Source: Tessaracoccus coleopterorum (lineage in GTDB: Bacteria > Actinomycetota > Actinomycetes > Propionibacteriales > Propionibacteriaceae). Taken from it: 64,000 nt of DNA. Where the stretch lies: the NCBI RefSeq assembly GCF_011174705.1, contig NZ_JAANIJ010000001.1:3348001-3412000 (forward strand). Reading direction: 5' to 3'. Positions 9,976 through 20,278 of the stretch are shown in pieces (within the stretch, counting starts at the first letter, position 1; each line of letters begins with the position of its first letter). The notes beneath the pieces were generated by a model. It was not told the DNA's origin, made no database searches, and was given only the letters and a program-made list of their open reading frames with translations. The translations under genes and the position numbers were made by a program.

Positions 9976-10749
9976 ATGAGCGGCCATTCCAAGTGGGCAA
10001 CGACGAAGCACAAGAAGGCCGTCATTGACGCAAAGCGCGGCAAGCTCTTCGCCAAGCTGATCAAGAACGTGGAGGTGGCGGCCAGGCTCGGCGGCGGTGA
10101 CCCCTCCGGAAACCCCACCCTGTACGACGCCATCCAGAAGGCGAAGAAGTCGTCTGTCCCGAACGACAACATCGACCGCGCGGTCAAGCGCGGCTCCGGC
10201 GCGGAGTCCGGCGGTGCCGACTACGAGACGATCATGTACGAGGCCTACGGCCCGGCGGGCGTCGCGATCCTCATCGAGTGCCTCACCGACAACCGCAACC
10301 GGTCGGCGTCCGACGTGCGCGTGGCGGTCACCCGCAACGGCGGCACCATGGCGGACGTCGGCTCGGTGCAGAGGCTGTTCTCCCGCAAGGGGATCGTCGT
10401 GGTGCCGAAGAAGCAGGCAACAGGTGAGCTGTCCGAGGACGCCCTGCTGGAGGCGGCCCTCGAGGCCGGCCTCGACGAGGTCGCCGACAACGGTGACGAG
10501 TTCGAGGCATACACCGACCCCAACGACCTCGTCGAGGTCCGCAAGGCCATCGAGGCCGCCGGCCTCGACTACGACTCCTCCGAGGTCGAGTTCGTCGCCT
10601 CCTTCGACCAGGCGGTCGACTCGGTCGACGTGGCGCAGAAGATCGCGCGCATCATCGACGCTCTCGAGGACTCCGACGACGTGCAGAACGTCTTCACCAA
10701 CGCCGATCCGACTCCTGAGGTCACCCAGGCGCTCGAAGAAGAGGACTGA
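9976..10749 (+). CDS. yebC: YebC/PmpR-family transcription or translation factor
   Basis: Intact, 257 aa, the usual length. The N-terminus [20 protein letters not shown] is the highly conserved YebC signature, followed by [20 protein letters not shown] (near 10113) and an acidic C-terminal domain. Family members bind DNA as regulators and have been implicated in easing ribosome stalling at polyproline. Placed directly before ruvC, as in most actinomycetes. An 8-codon open frame (9953-9979) ends on this start codon. Confidence 0.96.
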   Translation: MSGHSKWATTKHKKAVIDAKRGKLFAKLIKNVEVAARLGGGDPSGNPTLYDAIQKAKKSSVPNDNIDRAVKRGSGAESGGADYETIMYEAYGPAGVAILIECLTDNRNRSASDVRVAVTRNGGTMADVGSVQRLFSRKGIVVVPKKQATGELSEDALLEAALEAGLDEVADNGDEFEAYTDPNDLVEVRKAIEAAGLDYDSSEVEFVASFDQAVDSVDVAQKIARIIDALEDSDDVQNVFTNADPTPEVTQALEEED

Positions 10750-10759
10750 CGGTTCCGCG

Positions 10760-11280
10760 ATGCGCGTGATGGGGATCGACCCCGGCCTCACCCGCTGCGG
10801 TGTCGGTGTGGTCGACGGGACGGTCGGGAGGCCGCCCACGCTGGTGGCGGTGGGCGTGGTGCGCACCCCCGCCGGCGAGGACCTCGCCAGGCGCCTGCTG
10901 CTGCTGGAGGCCGGGCTCGAGGAATGGTTCGAGGAGCACCGGCCCGAGGCGGTCGGCATCGAACGCGTCTTCGCGCAGCACAACCTCAACTCCGTGATGG
11001 ACACCGCCCAGGCTTCCGGGGTTGCGGCCCTGACCGCGGCCCGCAGGGGCCTTCCCGTCACGTTCCACACGCCGAGCGAGGTGAAGGCTGCCGTCACCGG
11101 TTCCGGCACCGCAGACAAGGCGCAGGTGGGGGCCATGATCACCCGGATCCTGCGGCTGACCTCCCCGCCACGGCCGGCCGACGCGGCGGACGCGCTCGCC
11201 ATCGCCGTCACCCAGGTGTGGCGCGGGCGGGGACGAATCGATACGCCGCAGCGGTTGCGGCAGCCAAGGGGAAGCGATGA
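10760..11280 (+). CDS. ruvC: Holliday junction resolvase RuvC
   Basis: Endonuclease that cuts Holliday junctions made by RuvAB. 173 aa after repair of one lost G near 11228. [15 protein letters not shown] carries the first catalytic Asp, [20 protein letters not shown] the Glu, and [16 protein letters not shown] the C-terminal Asp pair. Start ATG 10760 gives MRVMGIDPG; stop TGA 11278-11280 overlaps the ruvA ATG. Confidence 0.95.
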
Positions 11281-11890
11281 TCGCACAACTCACCGGCACC
11301 GTGCTCAGCGCCGGCGCCACGTCCTGTGTGCTCGACGTCGGCGGCGTCGGGTTCCTGGCCCACGTCACGCCCTCGACGGCGGCGGCCCTGCGGCCGGGGG
11401 AGCCGACGACCCTGCACACCTCCATGGTCGTGCGGGAGGACTCCCTGACCCTGTTCGCGTTCTCCGGCGAGGCGGAGCGCGCCGCGTTCGAACTGGCGCA
11501 GACCGCCAGCGGCGTCGGGCCCAAGCTCGCGCTCGCGATCGTGTCGGTGCTGACCCCCGGCGAGTTCCGCAGGGCGGTCCAGGCCGAGGACCTCGCCCGG
11601 CTGTGCACCGTTCCCGGGATCGGGAACAAGGGCGCCCAGAAGCTCGTCATCGAGCTGAGGGACAAGGTGATCGTGCTGGCCGACGGTGCCGACGAGGCCC
11701 CCCGTCGGCCGCGGCGGCCGAGCGTGAGCTGTGGCGCGCGCAGGTGGCCGAGGGCCTGACAGGGCTCGGCTGGTCGGCGCGAGACGCCGACGCCGCAACG
11801 GACAACGTCGCGCACCTCGTCGAGGAGAACCCGGCCATCGGCGTCGGGCAGCTGCTCCGCGCCGCCCTCAACTCGCTGGCGAGGAAGTAG
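11277..11890 (+). CDS. ruvA: Holliday junction DNA helicase subunit RuvA
   Basis: Tetrameric junction-binding protein that loads RuvB. 204 aa after repair of one lost C near 11703. N-terminal OB fold ([13 protein letters not shown]), paired helix-hairpin-helix motifs ([16 protein letters not shown] and [18 protein letters not shown]), then a flexible Ala-rich linker and domain III ending in [12 protein letters not shown]. The stop TAG 11888-11890 overlaps the ruvB GTG by one base. Confidence 0.95.
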
Positions 11891-12915
11891 TGGAGCACTC
11901 CGAGGTCGATCCCAGCGCGCTCGTGGAGGAGCGCGACTACGAGGCCGCGCTGCGTCCGAAGCGGCTCTCCGAGTTCGATGGGCAGCCCCGGGTCCGCGAA
12001 CAGCTGGGCCTGGTGCTCGACGCCGCGCTGCACCGCGGCACCGCGCCCGATCACGTCCTGCTGTCCGGCCCACCCGGTCTCGGCAAGACCACACTCGCCA
12101 TGATCATCGCCGCCGAGCTCGGCACCGGACTGCGCATCTCGTCCGGGCCCGCCATCCAGCACGCGGGCGACCTCGCCGCCATCCTCAGCGGGCTCGACGA
12201 GGGCGACGTGCTGTTCCTCGACGAGATCCACCGCCTGGCCCGCCCCGCGGAGGAGATGCTCTACCTGGCGATGGAGGACTTCCGCGTCGACGTCATCGTG
12301 GGCAAGGGACCGGGTGCGACGGCAATCCCCATCGCGCTGCCCCCTTCACCCTCGTCGGCGCCACGACGCGGGCCGGCATGCTGCCGGGACCGTTGCGCGA
12401 CCGGTTCGGCTTCACCGGCCAGCTCGACTTCTACGATCCGGGCGACCTCGCGGGCATTGTGAGGGCCTCGGCGGGCAAGCTCGGCATCCGGATCGACGCA
12501 GAGGCCGAGGGCGAGATCGCGCGCCGCTCGCGCGGCACCCCCGCATCGCGAACCGGCTGCTGCGCAGGGTGCGCGACTTCGCGCAGGTCAAGGGCACGAG
12601 ACGGCGCACCGCGACGTCGCCCGCGCGGCCCTGGAGCTGTACGAGGTCGACGAACGGGGCCTCGACCGGCTCGACCGGTCCGTCCTCGACGCCCTCTGCC
12701 GCCTCTTCGACGGTGGCCCCGTCGGCCTCTCCACGCTCGCGCTCAGCGTCGGTGAGGAGATCGAGACGGTCTCCGAGGTGGCCGAGCCGTTCCTCATCCG
12801 CGAGGGCCTGCTGATCCGCACGCCGCGCGGGAGGGTCGCCACCAGGGCCGCCTACCGGCACCTCGGGCTCCGGCCGCCGGCCACCATGCCCGCGCTGTTC
12901 GACGAGGCCGACTGA
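11890..12915 (+). CDS. ruvB: Holliday junction branch migration ATPase RuvB
   Basis: Hexameric AAA+ motor for branch migration. 342 aa after repair. Walker [12 protein letters not shown] (near 12067), Walker [10 protein letters not shown] (near 12213), sensor 1 region [11 protein letters not shown] (near 12353), arginine finger segment GPLRDRFGF, then the winged helix ending in PALFDEAD. Start GTG 11890 (VEHSEVDPS). Bases lost near 12343, 12546 and 12604. Confidence 0.95.
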
Positions 12916-12920
12916 CGGCA

Positions 12921-12950
12921 TTGCTGAACCCTCCAAGGCTCCGCTATTCT
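12921..12950 (+). promoter_or_regulatory. putative yajC-secDF promoter
   Basis: TTGCTG at 12921-12926 and TATTCT at 12945-12950, 18 nt apart, form one of the few two-element sigma70-like promoters in the window. A leader of about 30 nt with GGGAG at 12975-12979 precedes the yajC ATG at 12988. Confidence 0.5.
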
Positions 12951-12987
12951 GAGCGGTGGCCCAGAACTCAAACCGGGAGTGAACCCC

Positions 12988-13534
12988 ATGGAAATGATCC
13001 TGCTACTCGTCGCGATGTTCGCGATCATGTACTTCCTGATGATCCGTCCGCAGCAGAAGAAGATGAAGGAGGACATGCAGATGCGCTCGCAGCTCGCCGA
13101 GGGCGACCGCGTGCTCCTGACGTCCGGAATCTTCGGCACCATCGCCCACGTCGGCGAGCGTCAGATGATCATCGAGCTCGCCCCGGGCGTCGAGATCACC
13201 GTGCTCAAGGGCAATGTGGCGCGCCAGGTGCTGCCAGCCGATGAGGAGTTCGAGTTCACCGACGAGGTCGGGGCCGATGAGGCCGGTGACGCCGCCGACG
13301 CCGTCGATGCCGTGGATGCCGTCGATGCCGGTTCGGACGACCTGACCCGTGAGAACTTCGACAACATGTTCGACCCCGCGGCGACGTCGGGGCCACCGAT
13401 GTGGTGGCCGACGAGACCTCAGAGCCGACCATCGAGCCGACCGCCGAGGGCACCACCTCCGGTTACCAGCCGTGGGAGCGCACCGAGGACACCCCGCCGA
13501 CGACGATGAGCCCCGCTCGGGAGACAGCAAGTAA
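12988..13534 (+). CDS. yajC: preprotein translocase accessory subunit YajC
   Basis: Single-pass membrane partner of SecDF. About 182 aa after repair of losses near 13386 and 13511. One N-terminal membrane helix (ILLLVAMFAIMYFLMIRP), the conserved RPQQKKMKE segment, then the small beta domain (RVLLTSGIFGTIAHVG). The C-terminal tail is long and acidic with an Ala-Val-Asp repeat (13285-13340). ATG 12988 is preferred over GTG 12979 because GGGAG is 8 nt upstream of it. secD follows after 2 bases. Confidence 0.9.
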
Positions 13535-13536
13535 CC

Positions 13537-15155
13537 GTGGCAAACACCGCCAAGCGGCGCCGCCCGGGCGTCGTCCTCACAGTATTTCTCCTGATCATCG
13601 CGGGTCTCTACGTGATCATGGCCGCAACCAACACGTGGACCCCGAAGCTGGGGCTCGACCTGCGCGGCGGCCAGACCATCACGTTGACCGCGACCAACAA
13701 GCAGGTGCCGGTCGAGTCGCTCGAACTCGCCCGCGACATCATCCAGCAGCGCGTCGACGGACTCGGGGTGGGCGAGGCCAGCGTCGCCACGCAGGGCGAC
13801 CGCAACATCGTCGTGTCCGCCCCGAACGTGGCCCGCGACGACCTGGCCCAGCTGGTCGGCACCACGGCGCAGCTCGCCTTCCGCCCGTGCTCCAGGTGGC
13901 CCAGGGCTCCGGCGTGGAGCCGAGCGCGACGCCGTCACCCGACCCGAGCGCCTCGCCGCTCCCCGGGCTCCCGACGGCCGTGCCGACCCCGCAGCCCACC
14001 CCGACCGGGGGAGCTGCCGCTGATGACGACACGCTCCTGCCGATGGACAAGGTGCTCGCCTACGAGCCCACCGAGGCCGATCTCCAGGCGCTGAGCGACT
14101 TCACGTGTGGCGATGCCACCTCCAACCCCGCGGGCAGCTCCGTGATTGCGTGCGACGAGGAGGGTGTCTACAAGTACCTCCTCGGCCCCATCGCCATCCG
14201 CGGCCAGGACCTCGACACCGCCTCGTGGGGCATCCCGCAGGGCGACCTCGCCTACGCCGTGACGCTGTCGTTCAACTCGGAGGGCGCCTCGAGGCTCTCC
14301 GACCTGACCGGTGCGCTGGTCACCCAGACGCAGCCCCGCAACATGTTCGCCATCGTGCTCGACGGCACCGTCGAGTCGGCGGCCACCGCGCAGGACAAGA
14401 TCGCCAACGGCGAGGCCGTCATCCGCGGCAACTTCAACGCCGAGTCCTCGGCGGCGCTCGCCAACGTGCTGAAGTTCGGCTCGCTGCCGCTCAGCTTCGA
14501 GCCGAGCCAGGTCGAGACCGTCTCCCCGACCCTGGGCGGTGAGCAGCTGCGCGTCGGCATCATCGCGGGCCTGATCGGACTCGCCGCCGTGGCCCTCTAC
14601 TCGTTCCTCTACTACCGGGCCATGGGCGCGGTGGTGGTCGCCTCGCTCATCGTCGCGTTCGCCGCCACCTACGCCATGATGGTGCTGCTCGGATCCGTGT
14701 TCGGGTTCGCGCTGAACCTGCCCGGCATCGCCGGTGCGATCGTGGGTATCGCGGTGACGGCCGACTCGTTCATCATTTACTTCGAACGCATCAGGGACGA
14801 GATCCGGGAGGGCAAGTCGCTGAAGTCCGCGATCCAGTCCGGCTGGGAGAAGGCCCGCGGCACCATCGTCATCTCGGACGCCGTCTCGCTGCTCTCGGCG
14901 GTCGTGCTGTTCATCCTGGCCGTCGGTTCGGTGAAGGGCTTCGCGTTCACGCTCGGCCTCACAACCCTGCTCGACCTCGCCGTCGTGTTCTTCTTCACCA
15001 AGCCGCTCGTCGAGCTGCTCGGGCGGACCAAGTTCTTCGGTGAGGGCCACAAGGGATCCGGTCTCGACGCCACCCACATGGGTGTCACGGTGGAGTCCCT
15101 GCTCGGACGAAGGACCCGCCGCTCCACCCGTCCGACGATCGATCAGGAGGCCTGA
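13537..15155 (+). CDS. secD: protein translocase subunit SecD
   Basis: Uses the proton gradient to help late steps of Sec export. About 539 aa after repair of one loss near 13886. The first membrane helix is VVLTVFLLIIAGLYVIMAA, followed by LGLDLRGGQTITLTA (hallmark D1 motif) and a large extracytoplasmic domain. Inside it is a Pro/Ser/Thr-rich spacer (13910-14030), as in other actinobacterial SecD proteins. Five C-terminal helices start at LRVGIIAGLIGLAAVAL; VGIAVTADSFIIYFERIRDE is the SecD D4 motif. GTG 13537 start; the stop overlaps the secF ATG. Confidence 0.95.
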
Positions 15156-16277
15156 TGTCCGAGAAGAAGCTCAGCGTCGCCGAGCGGCTCTACACGGGGC
15201 AGCTCTCCTACGACTTCATGAAGAACCGCAAGAAGTGGTTCACCTTCTCCGCGGTGCTCATCGTCGCCACTCTCGCGGTGCTGTTCGGGAAGGGATTGAC
15301 GCTCGGCATCGAGTTCGAGGGCGGCACCGACTTCCAGGCGCACATGACGATTGGTGCGAGCACCGTCGACGACGTGCGCTCGCACCTCAACGAACTCAGC
15401 GTCGACGACCTCGGGGCGCAGGTGTCCTCGCTCGGATCCGAGTCGATCCGCGTCCAGACGCGCTCGCTCACCCTGAAGAGATCACCACCACCCGCGCCGA
15501 GATCGCCCAGATCGCGGGCGTCGAGCCCGGGAGGTCACCTACAACTCCATCGGTGCCTCGTGGGGCAAGCAGATCTCGCAGAGCGCGGCCATCGCGCTCG
15601 TGGTGTTCATCGGGCTCGTGATGGTGCTGATCGCCGCCTACTTCCGCGACTGGAAGATGTCGGTGGCGGCCATCGTCGCCGTCTTCCACGACCTCATCGT
15701 CACGGTGGGCGTCTACGCGGCGGTCGGGTTCACCGTGACCCCTCGACCGTGATCGGCGTGCTGACGATCCTCGGCTACTCCCTCTACGACACCGTCGTGG
15801 TGTTCGACAAGATCCGGGAGAATGTCCGGGGTCTCGAGCACACCAACCGCACCTACTCGGAGCAGGCGAACCGCGCGGTCAACCAGGTGCTGGTCCGCTC
15901 GCTGAACACCACCGTCATCGGCGTGCTGCCGGTGCTCGCGTTGTTCATTGCGGGCACGGCGCTGCAGAGCGGCCCGCTTGCCGACCTCAGCCTCGCGTTG
16001 CTCGTCGGCATGATCGCGGGTGCCTACTCGTCGATCTTCATCGCGGCCCCCTGTTGGCGTGGATGCGTGAGCGGGAGCCGAAGATGGCCGAGCACCGCGA
16101 GCAGATCGAGCGCCGCAAGGCCCGTTCCGCGGCGAAGGCGGCACACCGCGAGTCGATCGCGGCCGTGGGGGCGCGGGTGACGTGGCCATCGACGTGGTGG
16201 ACGCTCCGGCGTCGACCAGGCCGAGGCAGCAGCGCCGCACCAATGAGAGCCGCGCCGACCGGAAGAACAACCGGTGA
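15155..16277 (+). CDS. secF: protein translocase subunit SecF
   Basis: Partner of SecD. About 375 aa after five repairs (near 15474, 15530, 15741, 16048, 16167). The first helix is FTFSAVLIVATLAVLFG, then GIEFEGGTDFQ; five C-terminal helices include TILGYSLYDTVVVFDKIREN and RSLNTTVIGVLPVLALF, the SecF signatures. The C-terminal tail is charged and cytoplasmic. Stop TGA 16275-16277 overlaps GTG 16274 of apt. Confidence 0.94.
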
Positions 16278-16810
16278 GCGGGCAGGGAGCGGCCGACCTC
16301 ATCGGTGGGCTGATCGTCGACGTGCCGGACTTCCCGAAGCCGGGAGTGGTGTTCAAGGACATCACCCCGCTGCTCGCCTCGCACGAGGGATTCCAGGCGA
16401 CGGTCGATGCGCTCGTGGAGTCGGCCCCGGAGGGGATCGACGTGGTGGTCGGCATGGAGGCGCGCGGATTCATCTTCGCTGCCCCGTCGCGCTCGCGCTG
16501 GGGGCGGGCTTCGTCCCGTCAGGAAGCCGGGCAAGCTGCCCGGTGAGACCATCAGCCACTCGTTCGAACTCGAGTACGGCTCGGAGACCCTGACGATGCA
16601 CCGGGACGCGATCCGTCCCGGGCGCGGGTCCTCGTCGTCGACGACGTCCTCGCCACCGGTGGGACGATCGGGGCCACCGCCGAGCTCCTGAAGAAGCTGG
16701 GCGCGGAACTGGTGCACGTCAGCGTCGTGATGGAGCTGAGCTTCCTCGACGGTCGTTCCCGGCTGTCCGAGGCCGGCATCGACAACTGCACGGCCCTGGT
16801 GACAGTCTGA
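16274..16810 (+). CDS. apt: adenine phosphoribosyltransferase
   Basis: Salvages adenine to AMP with PRPP. 179 aa after repairs near 16485, 16517 and 16622. Motifs: [16 protein letters not shown] near the N-terminus, [14 protein letters not shown] (near 16455), [20 protein letters not shown], and the PRPP-binding loop [17 protein letters not shown] (near 16630). GTG start overlaps the secF stop. secDF-apt-relA is a standard actinobacterial order, here interrupted by the K+ channel gene. Confidence 0.94.
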
Positions 16811-16814
16811 GCTG

Positions 16815-17900
16815 ATGGCCAAGCTGCAGTCGGGCGCGTCGAAGGGCGGCATCCTCTCGCTCGTGTCCATGCCGAGGATCGCGACGAGCCCGTTCAAGGA
16901 ACTGGCCCGCCGCGGGACCCTCGCGCTCGGGCTGCTGTTCGTGACCACCATGCTGGTGTGGCTCGACCGTGGCGCCTACGTGGACAACACGGGTGGCGAC
17001 GGCGTCTCCTTCGTCGACGCGCTGTACTACGCGACCGTCACGGTCACCACCACGGGCTACGGCGACATCACGCCGTTGGCCCAGCACGCGAGGCTCATCA
17101 ACGCGCTCATCATCACGCCGCTCAGGATCACCTTCCTGGTCGTGCTGGTCGGCACCACCATCGAGGTGCTGGCCAACCAGGGCAGCCGCGCGCTCAAGGA
17201 CTCGATCTGGAGGAGAAGGATGCGCAACCATGTGGTCGTCATCGGCTACGGCACCAAGGGCCGCAGCGCCGTCAACACCCTCCGCAGGCAGGGGGAGAAG
17301 CCGGACCGGATCGTCGTCATCGACGCAAACACCAGCGCGGTGAACGAGGCGAACTTCGACGGGTATGCCGCCTTCCAGGGCGACGCCACCCGACGCTCGC
17401 TGCTGCGGCGGGCCGAGGTGAGCAAGGCGCGGCAGGTGATCATCTCGCTCGACCGTGACGACGCGGCGATCCTGACCACGCTGACCGTCCGCCAGCTCAA
17501 CCCGACGGCCGGGGTGATCGTGTCGGTGCGCGAGCACGAGAACGTGCCGCTGGTCAGGCAGTCCGGTGCCTCGTCCGTTGTCACCAGTTCGGAGACGGTG
17601 GGTCGCCTCCTCGGCCTGTCCGCGATCGGGCCGGAACTCGGCACCATCATGCAGGACATGCTCACCGGCGCCGAGGGGCTCGAGGTGCACCAGCGCCTCG
17701 CGACCGCGAACGAGGTCGGGCAACCGCCGTCGGCCGTCCAGGGTGAGCGGGTCATCGGCATCATCCGCAACGGGACGCTGCGGCGCTTCTACGACAAGTC
17801 GGCCACACGCATCGAGGTGGGTGACGATCTCATCGTGGTGCGTCGCGCGCAGCCGCCGTCGCCGCGGGACAAGGGACTGCTGCGCCCGCTGGACGACTGA
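16815..17900 (+). CDS. two-helix potassium channel with RCK (TrkA-N) domain
   Basis: Intact, 361 aa. The first membrane helix is about residues 33-50 (LALGLLFVTTMLVWL). The pore loop has the K+ selectivity filter TTTGYGDITP at about residues 77-86, and the second helix follows (ALIITPLRITFLVVLVG). From about residue 136 a RCK domain begins with the nucleotide-binding GYGTKGRS, and a C-terminal TrkA-C-like segment ends the protein. This is the MthK/Kch layout: one pore per subunit, gated by ligand on the RCK ring. It starts 4 nt after apt and is probably co-transcribed with it. The gating ligand cannot be inferred. Confidence 0.92.
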   Translation: MAKLQSGASKGGILSLVSMPRIATSPFKELARRGTLALGLLFVTTMLVWLDRGAYVDNTGGDGVSFVDALYYATVTVTTTGYGDITPLAQHARLINALIITPLRITFLVVLVGTTIEVLANQGSRALKDSIWRRRMRNHVVVIGYGTKGRSAVNTLRRQGEKPDRIVVIDANTSAVNEANFDGYAAFQGDATRRSLLRRAEVSKARQVIISLDRDDAAILTTLTVRQLNPTAGVIVSVREHENVPLVRQSGASSVVTSSETVGRLLGLSAIGPELGTIMQDMLTGAEGLEVHQRLATANEVGQPPSAVQGERVIGIIRNGTLRRFYDKSATRIEVGDDLIVVRRAQPPSPRDKGLLRPLDD

Positions 17901-17935
17901 CCCGGTCAGGTCCCCACCACCTTGGCCTCTGACAC

Positions 17936-17947
17936 TAGACTCTGCGC
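17936..17947 (+). promoter_or_regulatory. putative leaderless promoter for relA
   Basis: TAGACT at 17936-17941, 6 nt before ATG 17948; no ribosome binding site. Confidence 0.5.
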
Positions 17948-20216
17948 ATGGCTGATGAGGCGGTGACGGGTGCGTCCCGGTTGGTGACCGGGCCCGAACA
18001 ACCGCGCCTTCGGATGCGGCACCGTCTGGCCCGCCTGGGGGCGGTGCAGTCGAAGTCCGCGGTGCTGGACCCCTGTTCCGGATCGTCAGGTCAAACCACC
18101 CCAAGGCAGATCTCACGCTCATCGAGCGCGCCTACCGGACGGCCGACCACCACCACGAGGGGCAGACCCGCAAGTCGGGGATCCTTACATCACGCACCCG
18201 CTCGCGGTCGCGACCATTCTCGCCGAGCTCGGCATGACCGAACCCGTGCTCGTTGCCGCGCTGCTGCACGACACGGTGGAGGACACCGCCTACTCGCTCG
18301 AGGCGTTGCGTGCCGACTTCGGTGACGAGGTCGCCCACATGGTCGACGGCGTCACGAAGCTGGACAAGCTGACCTACGGCGAGACCGCGAAGGCCGAGAC
18401 CATCCGCAAGATGATCATGGCCACCAGCGAGGAGGTCCGCGTCCTCGTCATCAAGCTGGCCGACCGCCTCCACAACATGCGCACCCTCGGCTATCTGAGG
18501 CCCGAGAAGCGGATCCGGATCGCCACCGAGACGCTCAACATCTTCGCCCCACTGGCCCACCGCCTGGGCATGAACACCATCAAGTGGGAACTCGAGGACC
18601 TGTCGTTCGCGACCATCGAACCCAAGGTGTACGCGGAGATCGTCGACATGGTGGCGCAGTCGGCGCCCGGCCGCGAGCGCTACCTGCGCGAGCTGATCGC
18701 CGAGTTCCAGAAGCTGCTCGCCGACGCGAAGATCCGGGCGACCGTCTACGGCAGGCCGAAGCACTACTACTCGATCTACCAGAAGATGATGGTGCGCGGC
18801 CGGGACTTCCGCGACATCTACGACCTGATCGGGCTGCGGGTCCTCGTCGACGACGTGCAGGACTGCTATGCGGTGCTCGGCGTCGCACACGCGGGCTGGA
18901 AGCCGATCCCGGCCGGTTCAAGGACTACATCGCCGGCCCGAAGTTCAACATGTACCAGTCGCTCCACACCACGGTGCTCGGCGCGAACAACGAGCCCATC
19001 GAGTTCCAGATCCGCACCCACGAGATGCACCGCAGGCCGAGTACGGTGTCGCGGCCCACTGGAAGTACAAGGAGGATGTCCGCAGCGGCGTCTCCCCGGA
19101 GGACGCGGGCCTGAAGGCCATGCACCAGCTGGGCGTGATGAGCAAGGAGACCGAGGACCCGAGCGAGTTCCTCGACTCTGTGCTCTTCGAGATCAACTCC
19201 GACGAGATCTATGTGTTCACCCCAAGGGCGAGGTGATGGCGCTGCCCGTCGGCGCCACCCCGGTCGACTTCGCGTTCGCCGTCCATACCCAGGTCGGCTA
19301 CCGCACCATCGGGGCAAGGGTCAACGGCAGGCTCGTCTCGCTGTCGACCGCACTGCAGCAGGGCGACAAGGTGGAGATCCTCACGTCGAAGGCCGAGGGC
19401 GCCGGCCCCAGCCGCGACTGGCTCTCGTTCGTCGTGTCGTCGCGTGCCCGGCAGAAGATCCGGCAGCACTTCTCGCGGGAGCGCCGCGACGAGGCGATGG
19501 AGCAGGGGAAGGACACCCTCGCCCGCGACCTGCGCCGCACCGGCCTTCCCATGCAGCGGCTCCTGACGTTGGAGAACCTGACCGCGGTGGCCAACGAGCT
19601 GGGTTACAAGGACGTGCCCAACCTGTACGTCGCCATCGGCGAGGGACAGGCCGGGGCCCAGAGCGCGGTCGAGAAGCTGGTCCAACTGCACGGCGGTGAG
19701 GAGGAGACGGTCGACACCGTCACCGAGGACGTCGTGGTGCGTCAGCGCAGGCGCCCTGTCAGCGACGGCGCCCACATCCTTGTCGACGGCGATGACTCGG
19801 TGGTCGCCAAGTTCGCCAAGTGCTGCTATCCGCTTCCCGGCGACGAGATCGTCGGTTTCGTCACCCGGGGCGACGGCGTGTCCGTGCACCGCGCCGACTG
19901 CACCAACGTGCCGGCGCTGCGCAAGGAACCGGACCGGCTCGTGCCCGTCTCCTGGTCGGGCCAGGAGAAGGGCACCATGTTCGTGGTGACCATCCAGATC
20001 GAGGGCCTCGACCGGGCACGGCTTCTCTCCGACGTCTCCTCGGCGCTCTCCGAGCAGCACCTGGACATCCTGAGCGTCAACATCTCCACGAACAAGCACC
20101 GCCAGTTCACGGGCAAGTTCACCTTCGAATCGGCCGACCCCACCCACCTGCAGCACGTCATCAACCAGGTCCGCCGCGTGCCCGGTGTCTACGACGTGTT
20201 CCGGGTCACCGGCTGA
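17948..20216 (+). CDS. relA: bifunctional (p)ppGpp synthetase/hydrolase (Rel)
   Basis: Makes and degrades the stringent-response alarmone. About 757 aa after five repairs (near 18075, 18178, 18911, 19039, 19224). Domains in order: HD hydrolase with LLHDTVEDT (about residue 106) and [12 protein letters not shown]; synthetase with [12 protein letters not shown] and [13 protein letters not shown] with [14 protein letters not shown]; a Cys-containing region with [13 protein letters not shown]-terminal ACT. Both catalytic halves keep their key residues, so it looks bifunctional, as expected for the single long Rel of actinomycetes. A strong hairpin follows the stop. Confidence 0.96.
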
Positions 20217-20230
20217 CCACACCACAGACG

Positions 20231-20266
20231 AGAGGGCGCGCATCGCCGAAGCGATGCGGGCCCTCT
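20231..20266. terminator. bidirectional hairpin terminator
   Basis: AGAGGGC-GC-GCATCGC, loop CGAA, GCGATGC-GG-GCCCTCT: 14 paired bases with one 2-base mismatch. It lies between the convergent relA and DUF349 genes and can serve both. There is no clear T tract on either side. Confidence 0.75.
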
Positions 20267-20278
20267 CGGTTCCTGGAA

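Noticed and set aside
10721..12094. 457-codon minus-strand open frame opposite ruvCAB
   Set aside because: Same reason: antisense shadow of well identified genes.
13935..15077. 380-codon minus-strand open frame opposite secD
   Set aside because: Shadow of the secD codon pattern; no start signal, no recognisable family.
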